Assembly: GCA_949130495.1 (NCBI GenBank)
Contig: OX422216.1
Location: 364,646,605-364,710,604, forward strand
From: Sambucus nigra
Taxonomy: Eukaryota > Streptophyta > Magnoliopsida > Dipsacales > Adoxaceae
Length of the DNA: 64,000 nucleotides
Reading direction: 5' to 3'
This document shows positions 23,369-35,829 of the stretch, piece by piece. The notes under the pieces are model-generated. The model did no database searches and was not told where the DNA came from. It saw nothing but the letters and a program-made list of their open reading frames with translations. Position 1 is the stretch's first letter. Every line of letters begins with the position of its first letter. Position numbers and translations under genes: made by a program.

Positions 23369-24128
23369 ATACCAGATATCCTGGCCGATTTCCATTTCTC
23401 AACAAAACCCACGAAATTAAAACCCTCAAATTTCTATTCTAACCTCCAAATATTTATCACAACTTGGTTCTAAGCCAATAAATCAACCCCAAAGTGATCC
23501 CAACCATTTCTACACCATTAAACCCATATTTAAACATTGATTTCAAGATTTAACCCAAAATTTTAGGTTTTGATATTAATACCCAAAAATCCATTCTTTA
23601 ACCCACAAATTATGAAATAAAATACACAAATGACTTATTTAGCAAGATTAAACACTTGCCTCGATTTTGTAGAGGTTGGATCGTCCTCGATGTCGCGGTT
23701 GGGCCGAAAATCTCCAAGCTTTCTTCCTCTCTCTCTTACTTTCCTCTTCTTTTCTTTCTTCTGTTCTCTCTTCTTTCTATTTCTCTCTTTCTCTCAAATG
23801 AGAAGGCTTAATCCGCAAGCCTCTTAAGCCTTTAAAAACATAAACCCAATTTTAAATATTAATACACACTTTAAATGACTCGTTTACTCCAATTCGAGTC
23901 AAACTGACTTAAAAACATTCTGGAGCCGAAATAAAACCCAATGGCAATCATTTTGACTACCTCGACCCTTCCGGGATCGATGGTACCCTCAAAATCATCA
24001 TCCGGAATACTTTGAAATATTCTCTATTTTTGGGCCTAAATTCCCAAATTTTAAAATTCTCCAATTTAATTAAATTTTATTTTCCCAAAAATTTAATTTC
24101 TCAGTCTCAAAAATCATGGGGTGTTATA

Positions 24129-26929
24129 AGTAGATGGTTAATATTTAGGGAAATTTATTTACTAAGTGAGTATTAATAAGGTATGTACGTCATTTCGGGT
24201 ATTAATGACGAAATATGTACTTATTTCAGCCAGGAGTCGGTACAGACTAATTTGGGTTTGAAATAAGGATTTTTATAAATTAATTCGGATGCCAATTCTG
24301 AGTCTACGGTTGAGTCCGAATGGACTGAGATAGTCAAAAAAGTGTACCCGAGGGTAGTAAATGGGTCACGGGACGTTTATTGGCATAGTCGGGCCCACAC
24401 GGGGACATTTGGGTCACTTGGGCTTGGCCCATTAGGCAAAAAACGGGTTAAGGCTAATTAAACAATTATAAAAAATAAGGGAATGGATGATGTGAGGTTA
24501 GAGAAAGACTTAGTGGGTTAGGAAACCCTAATAGCAGTTAAAAGCAAACTTGGGGATCACAGGTGAGCCAAAACGAGTCATCTTCAACCTTGGGCATTCA
24601 ACTCCAAAATCAGACTCTACGAAACCTAAGGCAAGTGGTTAACTTGCTGTAGCATTTAAATTGTATTTCAATTCATATTCATGTGATGTGTGTAATCAAA
24701 GAAATTCATTTTGGGATTTAAAGGGTATAAACATGGGGTTTTGCAAACCATGAATCTGATTTCTAAATTGAGTAGAAATTCATGTATAATTTGAGCTGTG
24801 TATTTGTATCTGGTAAGATGTGTAAACCCGGATGAATTAGAAATGAATTGGTGATACGGAATTGATGTTTAAATGGGTTAAAAGATTAAATTGGATTTTA
24901 CCCCAAACTTTTGAAAACAGTAGAGGAAGTGAATTAATTGATATTTTTGGACTTTATGGAGATTCCTCATAAGTATTTGATGTCTACTGTCGATGGGAAA
25001 GCTTGGTTCTCAGTATAGAAGAAGTTAGGGTTTGGAGGTATTCGGCCATGGCTGAAACAGCCAACTTTGGGAAGATGAGGACCTGATCGATCGATCGATC
25101 GAAGGTGGACCATCGATCGATCGTCCGGAAATTTTGACAGCTTCGCCCAGTTATGTATATAAAGGGAAAATTATTATATAATATTTCAAGTTTTAATTAT
25201 TGAGAAATTAATACATGAGTTTAATTCTAATTTAATTATGAATAAAATTAATTAGGATTAGAGGGATACCTTGTGTGGCACATCATGGTTAAATTAATTG
25301 GGGTTTGGAGGAAATTAGATGTGACACACTAGAGTTAAATTTTGGGAATTTTAATTCAAAATGATTAAATATGGATTGAGTGGACAAGTCCGAGAATATT
25401 GGTTGAGCGATACCGAGATGTAAATTTTATTTAGGTGAAAGCTAAATAATTTAGAGTCGGGAATTTAGACTTGGGTGATGTTATTTCGGGCCACGAGAGT
25501 AAGTCCGAATATATTGATTGGGGCGATACCAAAAGAAATTAATGTGCAAATTAATTTATAATTAGAGTTGGGCCATAAACTCATAATAAAAATGGAATAG
25601 GCTTGTGTCACAGACTTGGTACACGGTGTAGAGGGGATATTTTATATGTATATATATACGGTGTTTGATAGTATATATATGGTGTGTGCATTAATAACAG
25701 TGGATAGATATTATTATTATATACTCTAGTGCTATAGGGGGAGGTTGCGCGTAGTGGATGAATCTCCTAGCTTGAGGAGTAGGGTGAGTATATTCCCAGG
25801 TCATAGCATCCGTTATATGGGTGAGGGGCATCTCACTTTCAGGGAAGGAATATGACAGCCTCCAACATGTATGTATTAACCAAGTTAGTGAACGATTCTG
25901 ACTTGGGGTAACTAGGTTATGTGAATACACCTAGTGGGATAGCACTTTAGAGAATTTATATCCGGGGAGACTTTACTCGGGAGGATACTATTATTAAATA
26001 TTATTTCAGTATGTTCGTAAATGCTGTAATATGACTATAAGTATATAATTAGGTAAATAATTATATACGGGATAATTAATACAAAGCATGAGTTGTATTA
26101 TACGTATAACAGATGTGGAAGTTATATGAAATTAAAAAGGGAAATTATTTAATTAAGTTGATGTTGATAATAACTTAAAAATCATAATTTAAGGCATACT
26201 CGGTTAGAGTAGGGTATTTGTAAGGGGTTATATAATTTATCTAGTCATGAGGTAAAGAACTAGGTAATTTTAATTAAGGCGTTAGTAGTGCACATTAGAG
26301 GAGGGGTGAGGATATCCTCAAGGGTGTACGGCACTAACTAAAATATGGAGCGCATGCATATTTACTTATTACTGCAACTTAATCAATTGCTAAATGTTTT
26401 TCAAATGTTTTTGGGTACTAACCCTTGCTATGAAAATTTTTAAAAACATTTTAGGTGTCCAGCCACAGGGACGCCAGGCTTGACCCAATTCCAGGGGACC
26501 GTTGCTGCAGCATATGTGGATGTTGCGGGAGTTTGATAGACGCCTCATTCTTTCATTCCTAGTATAGAGACTCCTTACTAGTTATTTGAGCATGTCGCTC
26601 ACAGTTCATTTAGTTTTTAGTCAGACTTGTTGAGATTGATTACTTAGCTTTATTTTATATTTGTTGGAGTTTGGGCCGATGGTTTATTCGGTCAGTTAAT
26701 TAATTGTGAATGGTTGTTTCAATTAATTGTGATTATTGTGATATTTTATTTTTGCATGATATTTTCATTTAAGTTAATGAAAGATAAAACTTGGCACCAG
26801 TCTAATTTTCTCACTTAGGTGGTTAGTAATTAAAAAGGCGACAGTGATGCTAAGAATGAACCAACTGAGAAACCTGTTCTAACTTAATTTAGGACTATTC
26901 ACCCGGGGTTAATTAGGTGGGGTGTCCCA
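24129..26929 (+). repeat. 5' LTR of the chromovirus, segment 2
   Basis: It resumes with the second AGTAG and ends GGGGTGTCCCA. An ATCGATCG palindrome cluster at 25085-25125 lies just upstream of a TATATAAAG box (25156-25164), which probably marks the promoter. ORFs are absent. Confidence 0.93.
25085..25164 (+). promoter_or_regulatory. Chromovirus LTR promoter: palindromes plus TATA box
   Basis: Two runs of ATCG repeats are each self-complementary about TCGA. TATATAAAG follows about 30 bp downstream. The 3' LTR counterpart is 32541-32607, where the second run has been lost. Confidence 0.6.
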
Positions 26930-26931
26930 GA

Positions 26932-26949
26932 TGGTATCAGAGCATCAGG
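26932..26949 (+). promoter_or_regulatory. Primer-binding site of the chromovirus (initiator tRNA-Met type)
   Basis: TGGTATCAGAGCATCAGG begins two bases after the 5' LTR. TGGTATCAGAGC is the standard plant initiator-Met PBS. Confidence 0.9.
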
Positions 26950-27119
26950 TTCTAATGTCCTTAGGATCTGTGCTGCTTACTACGTTTCAGCGTAGCATTC
27001 GGTTGTTATAGAGCCCTATTATTAGGACTGTTGATTCATTTTCCGCTTGTGAGACATCGTATTTCTGCTATGAATATTTTTGTATAAATTGTGTACTTAT
27101 ACAATTCAATCTATTTCAG

Positions 27120-28064
27120 ATGCCACCGAGGAGACAGAGAGCGGAGAGGGATGAGGCTAGGGATGAGGTCAGGGAGTCTCATCAGGAGCCACAGGTACCC
27201 CCACCACCACCCCCACCCGATTTGATTTCCACTACTCAATTGGCAGTGATAGTGGCCTAGGCGGTCGAGATAGCGATGCGAGCTATGGCAGCTCACTTTC
27301 CACAGCCCCAGGCACCGCCTCCAGTGGCACCAGTAGTTCAGGCTCTAGTAGGGCCACCGTCTTGGCAGCGAGTTAGGGAGACCTTTCAGAAGGGTCACCC
27401 ACTTGAGTTTCGGGGTAGCACTGATGTGGTAGAGGCTTGTGACTGGAAGAAAAACATTCAGCGCCATGTGTGCATGCTGGAGTGTACCGAGGTGCAGAAA
27501 CAGGTGCTTGCTACCTTTCGTCTGTCGAGGGCAGCCTTACAGTGGTGGGAGTCAGCTACTACCGTCGAGGAGTGGGATTCCATGTCGATAGCAGAATTAT
27601 GGGTGCGGTTCGACCGCAAATACTTTCCATCAGCGGTAGAGGCTGAGATGAGGAAAAATTTCAGTGATTTAGTACAGGGTGACCGATCCGTGGCAGACTA
27701 TGAGGAAGAGTTCACCTGTTTGGCAAACTTTGTGCCAAATGAGGTGAATGATAAGGAGCGAAAGAAATCAAGATTTATGGATGGCTTAGCCTGGCGGATC
27801 AGGCAACATTTGATTGGGAATTCGGCAGTGACTTATACAAATGTTGTTAATGTCGCACTTGTACATTGCCAGGATCATCGCTTCCATGTGAAGGAGAGCA
27901 AGAGAGCAGGGGAGCCGAGCCAACAGGGCAAGGCAGTTACTAGTGGTGACATGAGTGGTACTCAGCAGCAGATTGGCAGTCAGCAGGGGAATCAGGCTAA
28001 GAAGTTTAAGCCTGGTGGGTTCCGACAGGGGTTCAGACAGGGGCAGCCTGGCCCGAATCAGTAG
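27120..28064 (+). pseudogene. gag: Chromovirus gag
   Basis: The first ATG (27120) follows the leader and opens with PPRRQRAERDEARDE and a proline run. TAG at 27258 interrupts the frame near residue 47. The Gag domain follows, with WWESATTVEEWDS, FDRKYFPSAVEAEMR and VADYEEEFTCLANFVPNE. A Gln/Gly-rich basic tail ends at TAG 28062. The following 130 bp hold further stops, several from Gln codons, and the CCHC knuckle normally found there is not recognisable. Confidence 0.88.
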
Positions 28065-28179
28065 CAGCAGGTTCCTCAGGGCCGTCAGGGCTAAGGGAAT
28101 AATGGGGGAGGCTAGCAAGGCCATCCATATCAGAGTCAATAGGGCCAACGATAGGGGGATGGTCAGAAACGTTGTTTTT

Positions 28180-28515
28180 TCTAAACGGGTCGACTTACTA
28201 GAGACCGCGGGTAGTCTTCGGATGTGTGTAGAGTCACCAGTAGGCAGCGGGGCTTCGATTCACTCGATTTTTTGGGGGGTGGACATTTTGATTGGGAGGC
28301 TTAGTTTAGCAGCGGATCTCTTGGGGTTAGATATGGAAGGGTACAATGTCATCTTGGGTATGGATTGGTTGGCAGGTTATCGGGCAACGGTGGATTGCTA
28401 CGAGAGGACAATCGTGTTCTCCATTCCAGGACAGGAGATGTTTTTTATAGCAATGCCATTAGCCGAGGGAGGGTCACACAAGCACCTGTATTACATCGAG
28501 GAGGAAACCTCATAG
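28180..28515 (+). pseudogene. pol: Chromovirus protease fragment
   Basis: Only the C-terminal half of the retropepsin is visible (YNVILGMDWLAGYRATVDC). The expected catalytic D(S/T)G segment is missing, which points to a deletion near 28190-28270. TAG at 28513 separates it from RT in the same frame. Confidence 0.75.
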
Positions 28516-30038
28516 GAGGTGGCGATTTCGTTGGACTCAATACCGGTAGTGAGGAACTTTGAGGATGTGTTCCAGGAGATACCAGGGTTTCCACCTAGCA
28601 GGGAAATCGAATTTGTAATCAATTTAGCACCAGGGACGAGGCCGATTGCTCGAGCCCCATACCGTATGGCCCCTTCAGAGATGCATGAGCTGAGAGAGCA
28701 GATTCAGCAACTTCTGGGTCAAGGTTTCATTCGGCGGAGTACATCACCGTGGGGTGCACCAGTGTTGTTTGTGAAGAAGCGAGACGGTTCACTACGGTTA
28801 TGCATGGACTATAGAGAGCTGAACAAGGCGACGATACGGAATAAGTATCCATTACCTAGGATTGATGATCTATTTGACCAGTTGAGAGGGGCGTCTTACT
28901 TATCTAAGGTCGACTTGAGGTCAGGGTATCATCAACTGCGTATCCGAGAGGAGGATGTTCCTAACACCGCTTTCCTGTCACGGTATGGAACTTATGAGTT
29001 CAGGGTGATGCCATTCGGGCTCACCAATGCACAAGCAGTGTTTATGGACCCCATGAACAGGGTTTTCAGGGAGTTTCTCGATCATTATGTCATCGTTATC
29101 ATTAATGACATCCTAATCTACTCGCGCACCGAGGAGGAGCACGCAGAGCATCTGCGTATAGTTTTACAGACACTGCGGGATCACCAGCTCTATGCCAAAT
29201 TTGAGAAGTGCAGATTTTGGCTACGGGAGGTACAGTTTCTTGGCCACGTGGTGTCAAACTGGGGTATTGAAGTGGATCCGAGTAAGGTATTGGCAGTGAG
29301 GGAGTGGGGGAAGCCCACTACACCGACTGAGGTGCACATTTTTCTAGGATTGGCCGGCTATTACTGGCAGTTCATCAAAGGATTCTCAAAGATTACGGGC
29401 CCTTTGACGAATCAGACTCGAAAAGGGGTACCTTTCACTTGGAGTGATCATTGTCAATTAGCTTTCGATGAGCTAAAGGATAAGTTGACATCTGCACCCG
29501 TACTTGATTTGCCGAAGGGAGGATTAGAGTATCGGGTTTACACTGACGCATCCTTATAGGGACTTGGGGATGTGCTTCAGGAAGAGGAAAGGGCTATAGC
29601 TTATGCGTTCAGAAAGCTAAAGCCCCACGAGAGGAATTACCCCACTCACGACCTGGAGCTAGCAGCGGTCATTTTTTCTTTGAGGATATAGAGACATTAT
29701 CTTCTAGGAGAGCAGTTCACGTTATTCACGGATCACAAATCACTTCAGTATCTCTTCACGCGGAAGGATCTGAATATGAGGTGGAGGCAATGGCTAGAAT
29801 TCGTGAAAGACTACCAGTTTGATATTCAATATCATCCTGATAAGGCTAATGTGGTAGCAGATGCATTGAGCCGGAGACCGACTGGGGAAATATCAGAAGT
29901 CTGGAAAGAAAAGTGGAGAGAGCTTCGATATGAGGATGATGTATCCAGGGCTTGCATGTCAGCATTATCCATCACACCTGAGATCATTATGCAGGTTGTG
30001 AGGGATCGGGAAGAGGTCAGATCTGCTGGGATAGGGTG
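28516..30038 (+). pseudogene. pol: Chromovirus reverse transcriptase and RNase H
   Basis: RT motifs in order are [44 protein letters not shown] and [13 protein letters not shown]. The catalytic box reads [10 protein letters not shown] where the family has (F/Y)IDDIL, so the first catalytic Asp is Asn and RT should be inactive. RNase H acids remain in YTDAS, DLELAAV, FTDHKSL and VVADALSRR. Stops lie at TAG 29557 and TAG 29689. A frameshift near 30000-30036 separates this from the integrase frame. Confidence 0.92.
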
Positions 30039-31427
30039 AGCCAGTTGGTAGCTGAAGGAGCAGAGGGTTACTCGGTTAGCTCGGAAGGAGGATTACGCCT
30101 TAATGGGAGGTTAATTGTGCCAGAGGATGAGGAGTTGAGGCACGAGGTTATGACAGAGTCCCATGGATCGAGATTCATGGTACATCCCGGTGGGGATAAG
30201 ATGTACCAGGATATGAAGAGGCAGTATTGGTGGGCATGAATGAAATGGGACATAGTAGAGTTTGTTTCGAAATGTGCTACGTGTCAGCTTGTGAAAGTTG
30301 ACCATCAGAGACCATCAGGGATGCTACAGCTGTTGGAGATTCCCGTGTGGAAGTAGGAGAGCATCTTCATGGACTTCATTATAGGGTTACCTGGATCGCA
30401 GAGGGGTCACGATTCCATATGGGTCATTGTGGATAGATTGACCAAAGTGGCCCACTTCCTGCCGGTTCGCACAGACTTTGAGACGATGCGATTTGCGCAT
30501 CTATTCATAGCTGAGATTGTTAAGTTGCATGGGGTACCGGTTAATATTGTGTCTGATAAAGATAAGATATTTATGGCCCATTTTTGGTAGAGCTTTCAGT
30601 AGGCCATGGGCACGGAGTTACGTTTGAGTACAGCCTATCACCCACAGACCGACGGGCAGACTGAGAGAGTCAATCAGATGTTGGAAGATATGCTCAGAAT
30701 GTGCATATTAGACTTTGGGGGAGGTTGGGAGAAATATCTTCTTTTGGTAGAGTTTGCGTATAACAACACTTACCAATTCACGATCGGCATGGCACCGTTC
30801 GAGGCACTATGTAGGAGACCTTATCGTTCACCTGCTTGTTGGTTAGAGGTGTGGGACAACAAACTATTGGGGCCAGAGATTGTTCAGGAGACGTCTGCCA
30901 AGATAGAGTTGATCCGAGGGAGGATTCGAATAGCTCAGGATAGGCAAAAAAGTTACGTTGATGCTTCACGGAGACATGTAGAGTTAGAGGTTGGGGACCA
31001 GGCATTAGTTCGAGTGTCCCCTATGAAAGGGGTGATGAGGTTCGGCAAGAAGGGTAAGTTAGAACCGAGGTACGTGAGACCTTTCCCTATTATCGAGAGG
31101 GTGGGACTAGTAGCTTACAGGCTGGGATTGACAGAGCACCTTCAGCGAATACATGACGTGTTCCATGTAGCATCGCTGAAGAAATATCGTAGGAGCGAGA
31201 GGACCTTCTAGCACATTCCACTCGAGGAAATTGATTTACGGCCAGACATCTCATACAAGGAGAGACCGTTGGCTATTCTGGACCGCAGTGAGCGAAAGTT
31301 ACGATCCAAAGTAATTCCACTAGTTAGAGTACAGTGGGGTCATCACAACGTTAACGAGTCTACCTGGGAGCGGGAGGAGGATATGCGGGAACAATATCCA
31401 GAACTTTTCACCACAGGTACGACCTAA
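30036..31427 (+). pseudogene. pol: Chromovirus integrase with chromodomain
   Basis: The HHCC zinc domain (ESHGSRFMVHPGG...CATC) is followed by the core with Asp in FMDFIIGLPGS, Asp in VSDKDKIF and Glu in GQTERVNQ, so the catalytic triad is present. A C-terminal domain and a Tekay-type chromodomain (PLAILDRSERKLR, VPLVRVQW-like, ESTWEREEDM) end at TAA 31425. In-frame stops lie at about 30237, 30355, 30588, 30597 and 31209. The chromodomain is known in this lineage to guide insertion toward heterochromatin. Confidence 0.92.
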
Positions 31428-31448
31428 TTTCGGGGACGAAATTCCTTT

Positions 31449-31463
31449 GTAAGGGGGGGAGTA
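31449..31463 (+). promoter_or_regulatory. Polypurine tract of the chromovirus
   Basis: GTAAGGGGGGGAGTA immediately precedes the 3' LTR. The preceding TTTCGGGGACGAAATTCC is the usual chromovirus sequence at this point. Confidence 0.9.
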
Positions 31464-32866
31464 TGTAACACCCCGTATTTTCATGCATTTATTAATTAAT
31501 TAGTTCGGGAATGCAAAATTACTTATGTGTCGTAATTCTAATTGAATTAATTATGGCAATTTATATTTAAATATTAATCAGGGAGTGAACGGTTAATATT
31601 TAGGGAAATTTATTTACTAAGTGAGTAGTAATAAGGTATATACGTCATTTCGGGTATTAATGACGGGATATGTACTCATTTCAGCAGGGAGTCGGTATAG
31701 ACTAATTTGGGTGAGAAATAAGAATTTTTATAAATTAATTCGGATGCCAATTCTGAGTGTGCGATTGAGTCCGGATGGGCTGAGATAGTCGGAAAGGTGT
31801 ACTCGGGGGTAGTAAGCGGGTCACGGGACATTTTTAGGCATAGCCGGGCCCACACGAGGGCATTTGGGTCACTTGGGCTTGGACCATTAGGCAAAAAATG
31901 GGATTAAGGCTAATTAAAAAATTATAAGAAATAAGGGAGCAGCTGATGTGAGTTTAGAAAAAGACTTAGTGGGTTAGGAAACCCTAATAGCAGTTAAAGG
32001 CAAACTTGGGGATCACGGGAGAGCCAAAAAGAGTCATCTTCAACCTTGGGCATTCAACTCCAAAATCAGACTCTACGAAACCTAAGGCAAGTGGTTAACT
32101 TGCTGTAGCATTTAAATTGTATTTCAATTCATATTCATGTGATGTGTGTAATCAAAGAAATGCATTTTGGGATTTAAAGGGTATAAACATGGGGTTTTAC
32201 AAACCATGAATCTGATTTCTAAATTGAGTAGAAATTCATGTATAATCTGAGTTGTGTATTTGTATCTGGTAAGATGTGTAAACCCGAATGAATTAGAAAT
32301 GAATTGGTGATACGAAATTGATGTTTGAATGGGTTAAAAGATTAAATTGAATTTTACCCCAAACTTTTGAAAACAGTAGAGGAAGTGAATTAATTGATTT
32401 TTTTGGACTTTATGGAGATTCCTCATAAGGTATTTGATGTCTACTGTCGATGGGAAAGCTTGGTTTTCAGTATAGAAGAAGTTAGGGTTTGGAGGTATTC
32501 GGCCATGGATGAAACAGCCAACTTGGGGAAGACGAGGACATGATCGATCGATCGATCGATCGATGGTCCGGAAATTTTGACAGCTTCGCCCAGTTATGTA
32601 TATAAAGGGAAAATTATTATATAATCTTTCAAGTTTTAATTATTGAGAAATTAATACATGAGTTTAATTCTAATTTAATTATGAATAAAATTAATTAGGA
32701 TTAGAGGGAGACCTTGTGTGGCACATCATGATTAAATTAATTGGGGTTTGAAGGAAATTAGATGTGACACACTAGAGTAAAATTTTGGGATTTTAATTCA
32801 AAATGATTAAATATGGATTGAGTGGACAAGTCCGAGAATATTGGTTGAGCGATATCGAGATGTAAA
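31464..32866 (+). repeat. 3' LTR of the chromovirus, segment 1
   Basis: It begins TGTAACACCCCG and is interrupted after GTAAA (32862-32866). An ATCG palindrome run at 32541-32565 is followed by TATATAAAG at 32599-32607. Confidence 0.93.
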
Positions 32867-35785
32867 TGTGACAACCCGCAATCCGAGATAAGGGGTGGCC
32901 AGCCCGATACTCAAATGTAACAGGAATCATGGATGGATATCATTCTCAGCATCACAAAAATAAACTGAGTATACGGGAAAACCACCCAATAAATCAGAAA
33001 ATGGGTTGCCAAAAAGTTTAGAAATTTAAAACCAGTTAAGAAATTTAAATTAAACAACCTAATCTGACAATTAAGTGGAATTCCAAAAGAGTATATATAT
33101 AATACATTTAAAACGAATATACAAGAAAACGACCGAATACGCTGTCGGTCCACAATTACATACAACGCATTACCACAGTTTAATATCTTACGTAATACGT
33201 TCATTAATCAAATACAAAAGTTTGGGCCACACGCCCGAGTGAAGACCCGATCATATTTAGAATACAAAGATGAAAGCGTCTAATACAACGTCCTGTAATA
33301 TCCACAAAATCTTACAGCTCGTCAAAAGCAAAGGGATGGAAATATAAAAACGGGCGTCCTTGCGGTGGAGCACCTGAGCGGATGCAATCATATACACAAC
33401 AAGGAAAATGAACCGGTCAGGGCCAGGTTTTATATGATCACCAGAAGAAATAAAAAGCATGATAGGTATGAACAGTTATGCATGAATGAAAAGGATGATA
33501 ATATGGCATGTTAACCAGCATGTTAAACTACAATTACAAATTAAGATATTTTAACTAATTATGAAATGTAACATAATTTCAAAAGAGAATTTAAAAGTAA
33601 ATAACTTTAATTTAAAACCTTCGCTCATTAATCCAATTACCATTTCCTTCTTACATTCCTTATTAGGAATAAAACCATTTATTCGGTTTAATCAAGAAGA
33701 TATAATTTCCCTACATTAATTAAAACTTTCCATCATTAATCATCATTTCTATTTTTATCTTTCCATTCCTTATCAGGAATATAATTTCTATCAAGTGCTC
33801 TTTATGGCACATATCTCAATCACATGCTCTTTATGGCACGTATACATGCTCTTTATGGCATATATATCCATCAAGTCCCACTTGATGCAGAAAAGTTATA
33901 TTCTCATACATATAACGATTCTAAGACCGCCCCTCCGAGTTTTCCCACTGGGCTCGCCCCTAAATGACCATCATCTTCCGGGGCCTATCTATACAAGACA
34001 ACCTGGGCACCTATCGCGATACGTCGGGAAGCGGCCATATGCCTGCGGGAGAGTCAAGACCACACCCGAAATCTCCTCACCAGCGCAGAAAACATATATG
34101 AAAAAAAAACCGCATATGGCCTAGGACTATATCCACCCTGCATTCATTACCCAGGGGGCATCACCAAGCGCGCGAACTTCCCTTATGATGTCAATTAGAG
34201 AGGTGTGTTTAAGTAAATTAACATTTACCAAGCTCATCACATTATCATTTTTAATATTCATTACGAATTTCCATTTCCATTATCCATGTGTTTCGTTCTT
34301 TTTATTCGAACCTATCATTATTAAATAGTGTGGTTCATCTTATTCGAACCTATCATCTTTAAACAATTGGGTTCGTTTTTATTTGAACCTATTCCCATCA
34401 AATATCATCATTAATATTCCTCAAATTACAAGTCTCGGCCTAGTCTCCAAATGATCATTATGATTCAATAATTCCCAAAGTTCATATAACTTCGATAAAC
34501 CCCTAAGTCTCCAAGCATGGGCATTTAACTTCATAACTTCTAAAAGTTTGAATAAAAAAAGTAATGCCTTAACATTACTTTAAACCTCCCCGAAATAAAC
34601 CCCAGATGACCCAATTCTAGACTAGGGTGGCAACCAAACTCAACTACAACTCTAGGACTCTAAGTTTACTTCATTCAAGAAGGTTCCTAGGTCCTAAAAA
34701 AAGTTTAAAATTTGAAAATAAAAACAAAAGGAAAAATGCAAGATTTTTGAATCGATTCGGCCTAGCCGAATCGATTTGGGTTCAGAGAAGTGAATCGATT
34801 CGGACTAGCCGAATCGATTCGGTCAGGAAAAATGACTTTCTGCATAAATGCCGAATTGATTCGGACAACCCGAATCGATTCGATCGACTCAGACCTGGAA
34901 ACTTCCTCAAGGTGAATCGATTCGGCCAGGCCGAATCGATTCGGTTCTGCAGATTTGCCAAGTTTTGGCTATGGAGTCTTGAACTCCAAATTTCTTCCAA
35001 CACAAAACCAACCAACCCAACCTCATTTATATCAACTGATACATCATAAATGTATATAACTACCATCATTTTCAACCTTTATCATCCAAATCAATTTCCA
35101 AGGGTTTAATACCCACAAATCTAATAAAACCCTAAAATGACAAATTATAACAAATTCATAATTATCAAAACTAATTATTCTCCTTAAATCATATAATAGC
35201 AAGTAGATAACTTGCCTTGATCTTGTAAATTCATATTTGATTTGGTGGAGGCAACAATCCAAGCTCCAATCTCTCTTTTTCTCCAATGTTCTCTTCCTCT
35301 CTCTTTCTCTCTAAGTTAACAATTTGGTCTTAAGAGGAATAGTAAGTCTTAGCAAGACTAAATCGGGCCATTAGTCTAAAATGCCCAACTCTAATGGCTA
35401 ATACGCGATAAAATGATACGCAACTACAAATTTAAGCTATAACCAGTCAAAAGTGCCCGAAGTACCAAAATGTGATATGGCACTTATTTTCACTGTCTTG
35501 CACCTACTGGGACTAACTACACCCTCCAAATTATCATTTGGAAATTTTATAACTTATTTTAAGTTTCGGTTTCATATTAAACCAAAATGTCATTTTATAT
35601 CTTATGGCATAATAAGTCACCACGTGGATATTTTTACCTACTCATCAGGTAATCATACAACATCTCAGTAAATATTAACCTTTTTCATATTAAATTAATA
35701 TTTACTCCGCCATCCATCATTTTATATAATTACTACACATAGTAAATAAATATAAAATAGGCTCTCAAAAGTGAGGGTTGTTACA
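32867..35785 (-). repeat. 3' LTR of the nested degraded chromovirus
   Basis: It is 2919 bp. It carries the GAATCGATTC dyad cluster at 34748-34944 and three CTCTTTATGGCA repeats near 33798-33862. ORFs in it are incidental. Confidence 0.93.
34748..34944. repeat. TCGA-centred dyad cluster (GAATCGATTCGG type)
   Basis: There are four paired units of GAATCGATTCGG and CCGAATCGATTC around 5-nt centres (CCTAG, ACTAG, ACAAC, CCAGG). Each arm is itself palindromic. The counterpart is at 41561-41757. Confidence 0.9.
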
Positions 35786-35829
35786 TACTCCCCCCCCCCC
35801 CTTATGAGGGAATTTTACCCCCAAAATTC

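Larger units (their letters stand above)
14925..24128 (-). mobile_element. Coding-free LTR retrotransposon derivative (LARD-like) nested in the 5' LTR
   Basis: It has two 3.8-kb LTRs (14925-18742 and 20299-24128) around only 1.56 kb of internal sequence. The target duplication AGTAG is at 14920-14924 and 24129-24133. The 3' LTR of the host (near 31584) serves as the empty-site comparison. A minus-strand PBS (20279-20296) and PPT (18743-18757) next to the correct LTRs prove the orientation. LTR ends TGTAACACCCC...GGGGTGTTACA and the initiator-Met PBS place it with the chromoviruses. No Gag or Pol reading frame is detectable. Confidence 0.93.
20299..24128 (-). repeat. 5' LTR of the coding-free element
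   Basis: It is 3830 bp, with the same internal layout as 14925-18742. Its sense-strand 3' end borders the PBS. It contains hairpin copies at 21316 and 21463. Confidence 0.93.

Noticed and set aside
27786..28148. 120-codon minus ORF opposite gag
   Set aside because: Shadow of the chromovirus gag on the plus strand.
34748..34944. CRISPR-like appearance of regularly spaced dyads
   Set aside because: Units are back-to-back palindromes with 5-nt centres and no unique spacers, inside a plant LTR present twice.
34627..35075. ORFs on both strands across the GAATCGATTC dyads (34627-35049 plus, 35075-34782 minus)
   Set aside because: Symmetric sequence opens both strands. They lie inside an LTR and the peptide repeats (ESIR, NRF) mirror the dyad.
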